The notes: generated from the sequence alone by a model not told the origin. Positions 38,124 through 49,917 are shown, counted from the stretch's first letter. The stretch is DNA of 64,000 bases from Syncephalastrum monosporum B8922 (GCA_000697355.1 JNEN01000777.1:224048-288047), one strand, 5' to 3'. A program made the numbers and translations.

Positions 38124-39353
38124 TACCGTAGTATAGAACATCACCACATTTAGACTTTGCTCTGTAAAACTTTTTTCCTGTATAGTTTCCAATTGTTAGC
38201 TGGTCTGACAAGTCGAATATATTTATCGTCCTACATCAATTATCTCGTTGTTACTACAGCATCTAACTTATTGAAGTGGCACTCTTGCTTTATGGGAGGT
38301 TCTTCTCCAAAAGTACAAGCTTAATACACCCTTGCTTTCTTAGCAGGTAGAAGGTCTGCACTACATGTGACGTCTATCTTCTCAAACATCCCCATTTATT
38401 GAAAAACGAGACTCATAACATCCTAGGGAAGGAACTTCTGATTTACTCCGAGAAAGTACTGGATCACTATGCTCAAACCACTCTGGTATTTGAGAGATCC
38501 AGTGCTTCTCCTGAGTGATCCAGTAACCCAGTAATACTGATATACTACATTTGCGCATCATTTGAAACCATCCAGTATTTGAAGTCATCCAGTACTTCCC
38601 CGGAGTAAGCCAGTATCTCGTTTCCTACGGTGTAAATACATTGCAAAAGGTAGACTGAATGGGCATCTAGTAAGTGATGAAGAACACCATGCCTGATATG
38701 CATCCCCAAGGATGTGTATTTAGCACTCTATAGGGAGAGCGGCAAATACCGTGTTGTGTCTTGAGACATGAGACACTGTGCGGCCGCGATAGGCGGAACA
38801 GTAATTGTTGGAGGAGAAGCATTGTAATGAGATTGGCTACTTCATGGCACAGCCAAGGTAGTCATAGGTGTGGTTGACCACTGTGCCCACGGCCTTAATC
38901 TGACCTTATAAACCGCAGACATTCCTATATGATTGGCCCACCAATTGGCTGCATTTACCTGACAGGATGGACTTTAATGGTAAAATCTGACATGATTGGT
39001 CTGGACCAATGATATGACATAATGGACAGGATCGTTCGATTTTTTCGATGAATGTTTAAACAAAGGAAAAAGCGAAGATGCCAAATAGAAAGTATCCAGA
39101 AGACCGAAAACAAAGACAGGAGACATAATCGGGTATTCTCATCAGACTTATGTTGCTAGATAGAGCTTATTCGTACCAGAATGCGTTGTAAGGAACATAT
39201 GGAACAATGCTGAATATCGATGTGATTTTTATTACGTCACGTGCTATTTCATTTCTCTCATTATATCATTCTGGTGTGCCACAAAAAAGTGAGATCGTTA
39301 TGCAGTAAGACAAAAAGGCCGCTCTCCCTTTTTACATATTCTACTTTTTGACG
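38124..39353. other. Gene-poor region with a MITE-like element
   Basis: 1.2 kb between the TLP2 fragment and the F-box gene. It holds the inverted-repeat element listed at 38404-38623 and a CACGTG at 39238-39243 (TCACGTGC, about 111 bp before the F-box start). No gene is supported. Confidence 0.5.
38404..38623. mobile_element. Small inverted-repeat element (MITE-like), about 220 bp
   Basis: Inverted repeats: 38443-38468 (TTACTCCG... to GGATCACT) matches the reverse complement of 38583-38608 at 23 of 26 positions. An outer 8-bp pair AAACGAGA (38404-38411) / TCTCGTTT (38616-38623) extends it. A third diverged copy of the 23-bp unit lies inside at about 38496-38518. No coding capacity. Target-site duplication is not clear. 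A non-autonomous DNA element is the best guess. Confidence 0.45.
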
Positions 39354-40947
39354 ATGCAGACCTGTACGATACCACATACTTCTCACGAAGACGACATTAA
39401 TCAACAGAAACGTCCTCCTGATGACTTGTTTACTCTTCCTACCGGTGTTGTCTGCATCATTGCCGACATGCTCAGTTTCCCGGATTACTTGAGGTGCATG
39501 CGCGTCTGCCGAACGTGGTATACTTTTTTCGGTCTCTTGGTCTCGAGCAGCCGCCGACTTGAGTTTTTGGGCTCTCGTATCTGTGCACCGCGTGTGCTTG
39601 AATATCTTGACAAGGCCAACGAATGCGATTTGCGTGTGTTCTCCTATGACACTGGCAAAGCAGACACTCGCAACAAGGCTCACTTGGTCCTCCACTGTCT
39701 TGCCGAGCGCAAGAAACCAACTCTCCAAGAGATCGGTAGGTCACCGATAATCCAGTGGCATAGGAGCCGTATGAATCTAATGTTTTACTATAGCGCTTGT
39801 GGGTGCAGCCGTGGACCTGCATTATCTTGAGCGGATCTCGCATCGGAACAATCTGAAGCGGGTGTGGATTGAACGTACACGGATGCCCCCTACGTATATA
39901 ATTAACGATCTTCTCGAGGCATGCCGAGATACTATCGAGAGTTTTAGCTACGTTACTCCTACTGTCGAGGCCTCACCTCCCCCTGGTAACGAAATAGCGC
40001 TGCCACGCAGCAATCTCTCGACATTTCCTCACCTGACCCACCTTCGGCTCTCCCTACGCTATCATCCCACATTCCCATCCCGAAGCATGCTCCATGACCT
40101 TCTACGCCAGTGCCCACATTTAAAGCACCTCGTTCTCGACCCACTCGACTACTACTACGCCTTGCATAATCCCCCAGAGCCCTTTGACTTGGCCTTCATC
40201 GATTATCATTGTCCTCAACTCAACTATTTCGCACTCAACAGCTGCGCTGTCGACCCGCGACTCAAGATACCCTCCGCAGCGTCTCCGACTAGCGCGAGCC
40301 CGAGCTGCCTCGTACTCGAGCATACCCATTTTGACACTACCACCACGCCCTCCGTCCTCCAGAGATACAGTACCACGTTGCAAGTCCTCCACCTCGTGCG
40401 CTGCAGAGGCATTTTCCTTGATGCAGATATCATCCGATTTCCTGCCTTAAGGGAACTCAAGCTTGACAACCAGCACCTCAAGACGAGCGAATGGATCAGC
40501 GGTTTTGCTGCTCTCCTGGCCTCCAGCCCTCATCTGGAAGCACTCTCCTTGCATGCAGTCGAGTGCGCCATCACAACGGACGTCCGCAAGCAAATCGCCC
40601 GTTTACCTAGGCTTTCGTCGCTCGAGCTGGTGCAATACCCACGCGAGTGCGAGCAGTGGCTGGTGGCACTGTTTCGAGAACTTCATGTCCCTGGCTTGCA
40701 AGTCAATTTTGAAAGGGTCGATGGGATGACAAATGCGGCGTTTGCTGCGCTTGGGTCTGTGGATCGCCTGCGCAGCGTTTCCGTGACAGCTTGCTACATC
40801 ACGGATCCTGGTATGGTTGCGTTTTTAGATAATCTCAAACATCCTCGTTGTCTGGAGAAGCTCTCCATCAAACTTGGACACTTGAGCCCGGAAGCAGTTT
40901 CTCATACCATGAGAAGATTGCCCAACTCGGTGTGGATTGGCTATTAA
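39354..40947 (+). CDS. F-box protein with leucine-rich repeats
   Basis: Two exons (39354-39735 and 39794-40947; 58-bp intron) give 511 residues. The F-box is at about residues 30-65: LFTLPTGVVCIIADMLSFPD, then YLRCMRVCRTWYTFFGLL. The rest contains irregular LRR-like units (HLTHLRLSLRYH, LKHLVLDPLDYY, LQVLHLVRCRG, LRELKLDNQHLK, LEALSLHAVECA, LSSLELVQYPRE, LRSVSVTACYIT, LEKLSIKLGHLS). Such proteins are substrate receptors of SCF ubiquitin ligases through Skp1. The target is not predictable; early-diverging fungi carry many of these. ATG 39354 is the first in frame. A CACGTG lies 111 bp upstream. Confidence 0.82.
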
Positions 40948-41306
40948 TCGCTCTACAAATAGACTGTTTTCTCTCCTCATTTCTCTTCCCCTTGTATATA
41001 ATCATTATTTGCATGAACGCCGTCCCCACTATTTCAACCCTCCACTCCATTTTTGCACGCAATAAAATATTTGAAAGAGAAATGCGTGTTACGGATGAAC
41101 AAATGTCATTCTCGCGTGATTTGTATCTTTCACGTAAACTACCAATACAGATAATGATTACTTAAGACTTTGATAGTAGGGACTATAAACAAAGGATTAG
41201 AGTTTGAGTATGCTTGGTGTTACGTGCGCATTGATAAAATGACTGCAGCGATGGCCGAGTCTCGGTATTCCTTGGACCGTATTCTCACGGATTCTGCAGC
41301 TCTGCC
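40948..41306. other. Intergenic region between F-box and PhyH-family genes
   Basis: 359 bp. An upstream ATG at 41239 opens a 31-codon frame that overlaps the start of the next gene in another frame and stops inside its exon 1; it could damp translation. Nothing else is seen. Confidence 0.45.
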
Positions 41307-42617
41307 ATGTCCAGCTACCTCACCCCAGAACAGTTGAAAAAGGTACTTGTCCTGGATTCACAGTGCCACTACTGCTACTAGTCTACTGACGTTAATACCA
41401 TGTTTAGTTTGACGAAGACGGGTAAGTCGTCTACTTCATACTCAGCAAAGAAGTAGTAGTTGACGGCGCGTCTGCTAGCTTTTTGGTGATTGAAAATCAC
41501 ATTGGTCATGAGCAGCTCAAACCCATCATGGACCACACCGAGCAGCTCCTTCACGACTTCCCCCTGAAAGATCACCCAATGACCGCGTTTGCCACTGGCA
41601 CCGGCAAAAGTGAGAAACACGTCGGCGACGACTACTTTTTGACCTCAGGCGATAAGATCCGCTTCTTTTTCGAAGAGGGCGCTTTTGACGAGAACGGCAA
41701 GCTCAAGATGCCTAAAACGTGCTATCAACAAAATTGGCCACGGTATACGCGACAACAACAGTACACCCATATCTATATTGCTGACCCATAAGGACAGGTC
41801 TCCATGAATTGGATCCTATGTTTCGAAAGCTGTCCCTGAACAAAGACAATACAGCTATTGCTCGAGACCTCGGCTTCCGCGACCCCCGCATCCTCCAATC
41901 CATGGTCATCTTCAAGGTACGCATGAAAATAGTAAGAACAAAGTCAGCTCATATGTTTCACCTTAGCAACCTTATATCGGCGGTCCAGGTACGAAAGAAG
42001 TTGAATGGCTCAACATCGGTCGCATCTAACCTGCATTTTCGTTGGCCAGTACCCTCGCATCAAGACTCCTCCTTTCTATACACCGAGCCGCTATCGGCAG
42101 TCGGCTTTTGGTTTGCCTTGGAAGATTGCACCAACGAGAACGGCTGTCTCTGGTTTATTCCTGGCTCACACAAACGTAAGTGCCATGACCCATTCTAACT
42201 ATGTTTATTTCATTTTACAACCCAAGCTAATGGCTCCTCAAATAGGTGTGCCAGTGACTCGCCGTTTCATCCGTGATCCCAAAGGCTCGGGTACCACCTT
42301 TATTGGAGACAAGGAACTTGTCTGTGATGACTCTGAATTTGTGAGGGTGGAGGCCAAGGCTGGTAAGTTTTCTGCATACTTGTATTGCAGGTCACCCACG
42401 CCATTCCTCTTTTTCCTTTTTTAGGGACGTTGGTGCTAATCCACGGAAGCGTGGTTCATAAATCGGCGCCCAATTACTCTTCAAAGTCGCGCTACATCTA
42501 TACCTTTCATGTCATTGAGGGCGAACGCCTGACGATCCATTACACTCACGCTGCCTCTTGTTTTCTAGGCTACAACCCTCTGAACCAGGCCAAAAGTTCA
42601 CACCTTTAAAAATTTAA
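41307..42617 (+). CDS. Phytanoyl-CoA dioxygenase family protein (PhyH), frame disturbed
   Basis: Exons: 41307-41342, 41408-41421 (14 nt), 41479-41742, 41798-41916, 41967-41988 (22 nt), 42050-42175, 42246-42362 and a last exon from about 42425. The core is clear: LTPEQLKKFDEDGFLVIENH, GDKIRFFFEEGAFDENGKLK, HELDPMFRKLSLNKDNTAIA, the iron-binding H-x-D in VPSHQDSSFLYTEP, SAVGFWFALEDCTNENGCLW, and the distal His/Arg in GTLVLIHGSVVHKSAPNYSS. Fe(II)/2-oxoglutarate oxygenases of this group hydroxylate lipid or secondary-metabolite substrates. Between 41709 and 41724 the frame must shift (KMPK / AINKIGH; two bases missing or one extra). Near 42520-42560 the expected W-LQP end is found in another frame (stop 42617) instead of the read-through stop at 42609. 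Confidence 0.8.
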
Positions 42618-43178
42618 AAGCCCATTTGGATTAGCTAAAGAGGAACGCCAAAAAAAAATTTTTTTTTTCATTTGCCATTGATTGCATTTGTTTCAGAGCT
42701 CGGAAAACACTTACTGCGTATGGATAGGATCGCCCGCGTGGGCACTGACATGGGAAGGAATTCTATCAATGCTAATGAAGCCATCCCGCGCCGCTCTATT
42801 TTGCATAATGATGTCTTGTGCAACGTTACTACATCCCAGAAGTACTATGGATGCAATTACCAGTAGACTGTTGGTTTAACCCAAGCTAGAGTGGAAAATT
42901 AGAATGGGATTAAACTTTTTCATTTGAGAGAACCTCACACTAATTTGTTCCTGAAATCCCATCTGACACGGATGAAGGTTTCAGCGTGAAACATCAAAAT
43001 GAAACGGCAGCAATAGGACTCTGGTTCCTTTCTGGCTTCAGGCGCGGGAACGCCAAAAGGGTCCAGGCCGTTGTCGAGGGGCGGTATACCTCCAAGAAGT
43101 GTATAAAAGGAGCCATGTAGGAGCTGTCTGTTACTCTATCTTTTCTTCCTACTTTTTTCTACAACCACACACATCAAA
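42618..43178. other. Intergenic region, promoter of TLP3
   Basis: 561 bp with A/T runs at 42652-42668. It contains the TLP3 TATA box at 43102-43109. No gene is seen. Confidence 0.5.
43102..43109 (+). promoter_or_regulatory. TATA box of thaumatin-like gene 3
   Basis: TATAAAAG, 70-77 bp upstream of the ATG at 43179, followed by a pyrimidine-rich leader and an ACACACATCAAA context before the start. Confidence 0.7.
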
Positions 43179-43880
43179 ATGTACAGCCTTCTCAAGATTA
43201 CTTCCGCCATTGCCCTTATTGGTATGACTGCCGCCGCGCCCGCTGATGGTGGTGTCCAGATTGTCGTCAAGAACAACTGCGGTTACGACCTGGAGGTCGG
43301 TCACTTGACCAACGGTCAGAGCGCTGCCACCTCCGACCACGTTGTCCAAGGTACCTCCAAGCCCTACCCCCTCGACAGCAAGTGGCAAGGCCGCTTCTGG
43401 GCTCGTGCGCAGTGCAGCGGTGACGAGTGCCCCCAGCCCGCCGGTGCTGCCCATCCCGCCTCGCTCGCCGAATTCACCTTCAAGGGTGCTGGTGGCAACG
43501 ACTACTATGACTTGTCGCTGGTCGACGGCTTCAACCTGCCTGTGAGCATTACTCCCATTGACGGCAAGAAGGGTGGTGGTGAGGGCAAGTACCAGTGCGG
43601 CTCTCCCGCTTGCTCGAGCGCTCCTAGCTGCCCGGATGAGCTCAAGGTCTACGAGAACGGCAAGGAGGTCGGATGCCAGTCTGCCTGCTCCAAGTTCAAC
43701 ACCGAAGAGTACTGCTGCTCCGGCTCGCACAACACCCCCGACACATGCTCGCCCAACATGTACTCCAAGGCTGTCAAGGCTGCTTGCCCCGATGCTTACT
43801 CTTATGCTTACGATGACAGCACCTCCACCTACCAGTGCCAGGCCGCTGGTTACACCATTACCTTCTGCCCCAGTAACTAA
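43179..43880 (+). CDS. Secreted thaumatin-like protein 3
   Basis: A single-exon, intact gene of 233 residues with signal peptide MYSLLKITSAIALIGMTAAA. The mature part is very close to TLP1: VQIVVKNNCGYDLEVGHLTN, YPLDSKWQGRFWARAQCSGD, SLAEFTFKGAGGNDYYDLSL, VDGFNLPVSITPIDGKKGGG, CPDAYSYAYDDSTSTYQC and YTITFCPSN. It lacks the Ser/Gly linker of TLP1 and the repeat tail of TLP2. The codons are strongly biased to C-ending forms (GGC, AAC, GTC), which together with the TATA box suggests high expression. The cleft position that is Asp in plant TGDC is again G-S-P-A-C. Extracellular, probably wall glucan-associated (inferred). Confidence 0.92.
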   Translation: MYSLLKITSAIALIGMTAAAPADGGVQIVVKNNCGYDLEVGHLTNGQSAATSDHVVQGTSKPYPLDSKWQGRFWARAQCSGDECPQPAGAAHPASLAEFTFKGAGGNDYYDLSLVDGFNLPVSITPIDGKKGGGEGKYQCGSPACSSAPSCPDELKVYENGKEVGCQSACSKFNTEEYCCSGSHNTPDTCSPNMYSKAVKAACPDAYSYAYDDSTSTYQCQAAGYTITFCPSN

Positions 43881-45066
43881 GTCTCTCTTTCCTTCCCTCT
43901 GCATCCTCTCCCATCTTCATTACATATGTATATTAGTATGCTGGACCATTAACATCGTCAGAAAGTAGCCTGGTGCTCTTTCCATTAGAATAAATGATTA
44001 CTGCATGTGCATTAACCTAATAGTCGTATTTCACATATTTATTTTTCACTGCCTGGCACTTTGTGGCTTCTGATCTTTTTTCATGAGGAAATCAAGTAAG
44101 GCTAGATTTCTCGCCGATGTAGACACCCTTTGTGTAATTTATTGTGTTGAGCCAACATCATAATCAGTGGTTGCACCCAAATAGTCAAAGCTTTTTCGAT
44201 AGGGACAGGTCCCTTGACTTGTTTTGTAAGTTACACAAAGCTTATTCCAAGAGAATTCGCACCACCTTTAGTGTTGTCTATGTTCTCGCAAGATCCAAAG
44301 CAACACAACAGAGCACGACTATCTTTGAAATGAGAAGAAATCGCATGGATACTGTATGACCATTCATCCCAGTGGCTTGGCGCAGGAGCAGACCAGTGGA
44401 GAGAAAGAAAAACTCCATTCTGATACGAATTAGGCTCCCGGTCCCATATTCTTTGGAAATTGCCAGGAACGGCAACGTAAAGATGGGTCATAGAGGAATT
44501 CCGAACCCCACTGTAACCTAAACGAGCGTATATTCCCATCACTCTGCTATCATTACGTACGATTACGTACGAACCGGAACTTCTCTTATCCGTTTTATAA
44601 AAGACTGTCAAATTCATGGCCCATGTTCAAGACCCACTGCACTGGATGGGATCATAATGACCCTCTCTTTTTTATCATTGTTCACGACATCATTCATGCC
44701 TATACTGTGACATTAATGCAGCAAAGAGAGGAATGAAGTAGGTCAGGGATGGTCAAGATGGCTACATCCTGTCCTACGCCAATAAAGAAAAAGAAATCAG
44801 GGTTTTCTTATATCCTCTTCAGGGTTCAAACTTTGAGGCGCAAGTATCTCACTGATTTCCCCAGCTGTGCGACTTGTAGCACCAATCCCAGCGCCAGAAC
44901 GGTAGTACAGCTTATCAAAGCGAAAACGAGGGTGGGTTCTCATTCAGGGTTCTACAAAAGGGCCAGCTTACGAGATTTCCCATGGCTCTCGGTAAGGATT
45001 ATAAAAATGAAATACGCACACGCATATTCCCTTTTTTCTTAACTGCCTTCTTTCTATTCATCTTCA
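43881..45066. other. Intergenic region between TLP3 and hexosaminidase
   Basis: About 1.2 kb. The longest unexplained frame is 44231-44617 on the minus strand (128 codons, opens with a non-ATG in part of its length; no motif recognised). A duplicated ACGTACGATTACGTACGA tract is at about 44555-44572. No gene is called. Confidence 0.45.
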
Positions 45067-47005
45067 ATGAAGCTCACCTCCATCGCCGCTGCCGCGGCTC
45101 TGCTATACGCTGCTACATCCGCACAGGCCAAGACATTCCTGTTTCCCATTCCACAGTCCGTCGAGTGGACGGGTCATGCCAGCCACCTGATGAATGGATT
45201 CAGCATCACTACCCAGGGCAAGGTCCATAAACATGTCAAGGATGCTGCCAAGCGCTACGCTCAACTGATCCGTAAGGAGCAATGGGTGCCTGTCCAGGTC
45301 GCGTACGGTCAATACAAGAGCGACGTTGACATCAATGGCAAGATTCAGGGGTTGACTGTGAAAGTCAAGGACAATGACTGCAAGCTGGACCTCGGCGTCG
45401 ATGAATCCTACACACTGGATGTGCCTGCAAGCGGGGGAAAGGCGACCCTGGAGGCCGCCACCTGGGTCGGCGCGCTCCGCGGTCTTGAAACCTTCTCACA
45501 GCTCGTAGTCAAGACCGACCAAAAGCTCGTTGCCCACTCGGCCAAGATTGAAGACAAGCCGTCGTACGTGCACCGTGGCCTCATGCTCGACACATCCCGC
45601 AACTATTATCCGCTCAAAGATCTCTTGCGCACGATAGATGCTATGTCGTACAACAAGCTGAACGTCTTCCACTGGCATGTGACAGACTCGCAGTCGTGGC
45701 CGCTTCAGTTCAAGTCGCACCCCGAGCTGTCTGACAAGGCCGCGTACAGCAAAGACGAGATATACACAGCCCAGGACGTCAAGCAACTCATTTCGTATGC
45801 CGAATCGCGTGGTGTGCGCGTGATCCTCGAGCTCGATATGCCTGCCCACACTGCTACGATCGGCGAGTCTCACCCCGACTATATCGTCTGCGGTGACAAG
45901 TTCTGGGCAGACTACGCAGCCGAGCCTCCTGCCGGCCAGCTTCACCCACTCAAGGATGAAGTGTTCGATCTCATTAAAGATATTATCAAGGAAGGCACGT
46001 CCATGTTTCCCGACTCGGTCTATCATGGTGGCGGTGACGAGATCAAGGCGTCTTGCTGGGAGACCAATGAGGATGTGCAAAAATACATGAAACAGCACAA
46101 TGTCACAGCCAACGAGATCTGGTTCGAGTGGACCAACAAGCTTGTTGACTTTATCCAGTCCGATACCAAGAAGCGCCCCATGTTGTGGGAGGATCCTATC
46201 CGAGATGGTGGTAGAGTGTCCAATGACACGATTGCTCAAGTTTGGACAGCCCCGCCTCAAAACTTTACGGTACATTAAGCGAGCACAATGACAATGCCAT
46301 ACTGATACCGATGACTCGGTTATCGATTTAGAGCTTGGGCCATGATGTCGTGATCTCCACGAGTGATTACTTCTATCTCGATTGTGGTCATGGTGGTAAG
46401 TTTGACACAACAATACGAAAGAAACGAAAGCAAGCTTGAATGATCAATGATGATACTCATACCGCACATTATTTAGGTTGGGTTGGTAACGACCCGCGGT
46501 ATTACAGTCCCACGCAGCAGTCCACTCCCGAAGACACGTTAAACTATGGTGGTACAGGTGGTTCGTGGTGCGCTCCTTTCAAGGTAAAGGGTCAGAGCGA
46601 AAGAAAAAAAAAAGTTAATTTCTCACGTATATCAAATACAATTCCTGTGACGCGTACACATAGACGTGGCAACGCATCTACTCGTTCGACTTGACATACG
46701 GTATTCCCGACGACTCACCCGGCAAGGTCCTCGGCGGTGAATGCGCGCTTTGGTCTGAACAGTCAGGTCCGACCGTCCTGGACGGACGTCTCTGGCCGCG
46801 TGCCGGTGCAGCCGCAGAAATCTACTGGTCAGGTAATTACGACAGTGACCACAAGAAGCGCACCCTCTCCGACGTTCTGCCGCGCTTCAGTGATTGGGTG
46901 TTCCGTCTCAACGCACGTGGCATTGATGCCGAGCCTATCCAGCCTAAATACTGCTTCAAACACCCAGAGAGATGCAACTTGAATGACCCTGCCCAAGAAT
47001 CATAA
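45067..47005 (+). CDS. Secreted beta-N-acetylhexosaminidase (GH20)
   Basis: Four exons (45067-46269, 46332-46395, 46477-46583, 46664-47005) give 571 residues. Signal peptide: MKLTSIAAAAALLYAATSAQ. The GH20b N-terminal domain is followed by the catalytic barrel: HRGLMLDTSRNYYPLKDLLR, then NKLNVFHWHVTDSQSWPLQF, then the catalytic pair Asp324-Glu325 in YHGGGDEIKASCW. Downstream are DYFYLDCGHGGWVGNDP and GGECALWSEQSGPTVLDGRL, ending WPRAGAAAEIYWSGN. Asp positions the substrate acetamido group and Glu is the acid/base. It cleaves terminal GlcNAc from chitin oligomers in wall remodelling and nutrition. Length and motifs are typical; no defect is seen. Confidence 0.95.
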
Positions 47006-47251
47006 ATTTGATCCCGTGTTCCCTTTTTTTTTTTTTTTTTGGCTTGTATCGCCCATGGCAGGTGATCGGCTGGGGATGGTCACACAAGAAAAAACGTAAT
47101 TTGCGGCACAGACAGCGGTCAGCCCGGGCTTTTTTTTTCTTGGGGGTTGAAGGTTCAAAAAAAAAAAACGGAGAGGAAAAAAAACGGGGGGAAAGAAGGA
47201 ACTTGGATTTTGGGGGGAGTTTCGGTAACATTGTTGTGCAGCCTTAAAACT

Positions 47252-49011
47252 TTATCTTTTTTCAGGCTGGATGGCAGCCGGCGCAGCTTCATCGTCCTGC
47301 TGCTGCTGTTCTTGTTGGTCTGCATCGAAAAGGACGGCATTGTCCCGTTCATGTGTCTGTGTCGCCACGGGAGGCGTAGCAGCCGAAGGCCCTGGGGTGC
47401 CTGCTGCAGGTGACGTTGAAGGCTTCGTGGATAACCGCATATCGAGCGCTTTAAGTGCCAATGCTCTAAAAAAAGTTTTTTAGAGGATGAGTAACAAAAA
47501 AAAAACTGGTTCTGTTAAACCCCAAAAGGTTTTTTTTTTTACTTCTCCGAGTTTTGCCACCATTACCACACTCAACTCCGTGGACCCACTTTCACCCACA
47601 CACTCACACACACACACACGCACGCACGCACTCCATGCATAGCAAGACCCCATATGCTTTCTCATCATTTACCTTCTTCGCTCTGCTTCTGCACGTGCAC
47701 TACCGGGTAATGGAGAGGAGGAGCGTCCACCTTGGCTTTCGAGGTCGTAGGCATATGCGCGCGGCGGAGCTGGACTGCACAGACGCAAGCTGACCAGTAG
47801 GGAATACACAGTGTTCGACACAAAGCCGATCACCGGACTGAAAAGCAATAGATAAGGATCATCAGTGCATGCGGTCCCGTGCCACCCACCCATAGTACAC
47901 ACATATACACCCACATGGACACACGCACGATACACACACACACACACACACACACGCAGGGAAGCTTAGCCTGACTTACTGCAAGAATTCGGGGAAAAAG
48001 GTAACCAGGGCAAAGGTTTCACTGTGATCACCCTTGATGCCGTCCTGGTACTTGAAGAAGCGGATGTAAATCCAGCCAATCACCCAGCCAATGTTCACCA
48101 GGTTGTAGAACACCAGCGCATTAAACAGTATCAGTCCTGCAATGCTCGTAGCCGTTGCCACGCCGATCAAGTTCTGAAAACCCTGTTTCTTTAGTACGTC
48201 CCTTCTTTTTTTTTTCTTCTCTCTGTCTCTGTCTCTATTTCCATCTCTCTTCGTTTCTCCCTTTCATGCGACTTGCCTTGACGCGGATTGATACGAAATT
48301 ACCCAGGAGTGAGACACGGTGCTCAGGGATCAAGTGCTTGAACGCGACGAGGAATGCGGAAAACACACCGCTCATGCCGTTGATTTGCGTATTGTACCTG
48401 GCAACATCCCTCGTTACTTTCCTTCCTCTCCAACACGTTTTCGCCCATCTTTCCTTTCTCTTCTACTTACAAGTAGTCGCCGTCGCCGCTCATGTAAAAG
48501 GTCATGATGATACCCAAGCAAGTGACAATGTTGGACACGACGCCGGTAATCAGCACATACTTCAGTAGCTCGCGACTTCCCCATGCACGTTCCAGATACT
48601 TGCCGCAGAATAAGAGGACAACGGAGCTGAATATAAGCTGATCGAAGGCGATTGTTAGGGCTGGATGACAGGCCATGGCTATAACGAGATTAAGCTTACA
48701 GCAAAAAGAGTGTCTTCGTAAAACGTCGCGGTCAAGAAAGTCCATGGCGTGTAGAGTGCCCTAGAATCAAGCGTGATCGTGTTGGAATGCTACTTGTAAT
48801 GAGACAAGGGGCTTGCTTACAAACCCGGAAGAAGGCCAATGAAGGGGCAACCCAGGAACACTGTGGAGGACGGATCATCATCGGGGTTGAGCTGAGCCCG
48901 GTAGCTGTAAATGTAACTCGCACACGACAACACCAGAAGGGTCGTCACCATCGCCTTGGTCAGCGATGGAATGTTGGAGAACGCGGCCCGAATGGTCTGC
49001 GGTGAGGCCAT
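47252..49011 (-). CDS. TMEM115 / YOL107W-type Golgi rhomboid-like protein
   Basis: Seven exons (49011-48821, 48760-48700, 48637-48471, 48397-48277, 48182-47980, 47837-47673, 47465-47252) give 373 residues. The family motifs are present: GLLPGLALYTPWTFLTATFY, then LLFCGKYLERAWGSRELLKY, then YNTQINGMSGVFSAFLVAFK, LIPEHRVSLL, and the cytosolic tail ERRRALALKALDMRL. It is a rhomboid-fold membrane protein without the catalytic Ser/His, known in animals to act with the COG complex in Golgi retrograde traffic. Intron 4 starts with GC (AAG|GCAAGT) and has two in-frame acceptors 9 nt apart (48183 and 48174). The tail has a Gln/Asp-rich run. A TCACGTGAC lies 90-98 bp upstream. Confidence 0.87.
47936..47956. 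repeat. (CA)n microsatellite inside TMEM115 intron 5
   Basis: An uninterrupted AC dinucleotide run within the 142-bp intron 47838-47979; intron 6 (47466-47672) also has a CA run near 47604-47620. Confidence 0.7.
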
Positions 49012-49917
49012 TGTTGGTTGTGTTTGGGTTCCTTAATGATGCCCGTGTTGCTTTCCGGTCGCCCGCCAACAGAGCGTCCTGAAAATTCAGGGTCCGCGTT
49101 TCACGTGACTTTACGCGTGAGCCTGTTTTGGGAAAGAAAGGATCGCTCTAGATAAAGGAAAAATAGCATAGGATTTTTTTTGGGTGGGGGGGAGTTGAGG
49201 AGAAATCAGATGTGTCAATGGCGCACGCGCCCCCCAATGGATCTTGACCCCGTTTCTCCCCTTGCCATGTATATGTTTATATGTATAATTGTGTACCTAT
49301 ACGTACATGCATGTATGCTCCTGATATATGCTATGCTATGCGTATGCGTATGTGTGTATAATGTGTATGTGCATATGTACTGCAGATGACAGCGTGGTGG
49401 TTCCCCGATCCACTCCACTCACGTGGAAGGGGATGCCCTCTTTCGCTTTACGCAAAACAAGCAAGGCAATGACGACGCAAAAAAAAAAAAAATGCAGTTG
49501 CACAGGGGCATTGGGGGGGATAAGGATTTGGGGGGTTCAAATGGGACCATTTTATTCAACCATCCCATCCATATCAATATGTATCAACATGCTTCTGTCT
49601 GTCTTCTGTCTGTCTTTTTGTATACAAGTGCCCTGCGGTGCTTTTGATTTTGCTTTAGGTGTGTGTGTGCGCGAGCCACACAAATTAGCTGTTTCACTTT
49701 TACCTTCTTTCGCTTTTTCTTCTTCTTTCTTTAGCATCTCCAGGGCCGCTGCTGCTCGCTCACATTGATTTGTTGCATCCTTTCTCTTCTAATTCTATTT
49801 CCTCTCTCTTTCGCTTTCTTTACTCCTCCCCCCTTTTTACTCTCTTCCCCCCCACCTCGTCTTTACTCATCGCTCTTCCCCGTCATCTCTCTCTCATTCA
49901 TCTCGACATCGAACACC
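49012..49917. other. Divergent promoter region TMEM115 / SSN6
   Basis: About 0.9 kb. TCACGTGAC at 49101-49109 and CACGTGG at 49420-49425. TATG/TG-rich DNA at 49265-49380 and a long pyrimidine-rich leader (49735-49915) before the SSN6 start. No gene is seen. Confidence 0.5.
49101..49109. promoter_or_regulatory. TCACGTGAC palindrome upstream of TMEM115
   Basis: Same 9-mer as upstream of ureF, 90 bp from the TMEM115 ATG. Confidence 0.4.

Noticed and set aside
44231..44617. A 128-codon minus-strand frame
   Set aside because: No recognised motif, no promoter or splice context; kept only as a note in the intergenic entry.
44820..44840. A GGGTTCAAAC stretch resembling a tRNA B box
   Set aside because: No matching A box or cloverleaf arms in the expected 75-90 bp.
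47250..47483. Ser/Cys-rich plus-strand frame over the TMEM115 tail
   Set aside because: Antisense of the Gln/Asp-rich TMEM115 C-terminus; no start context.
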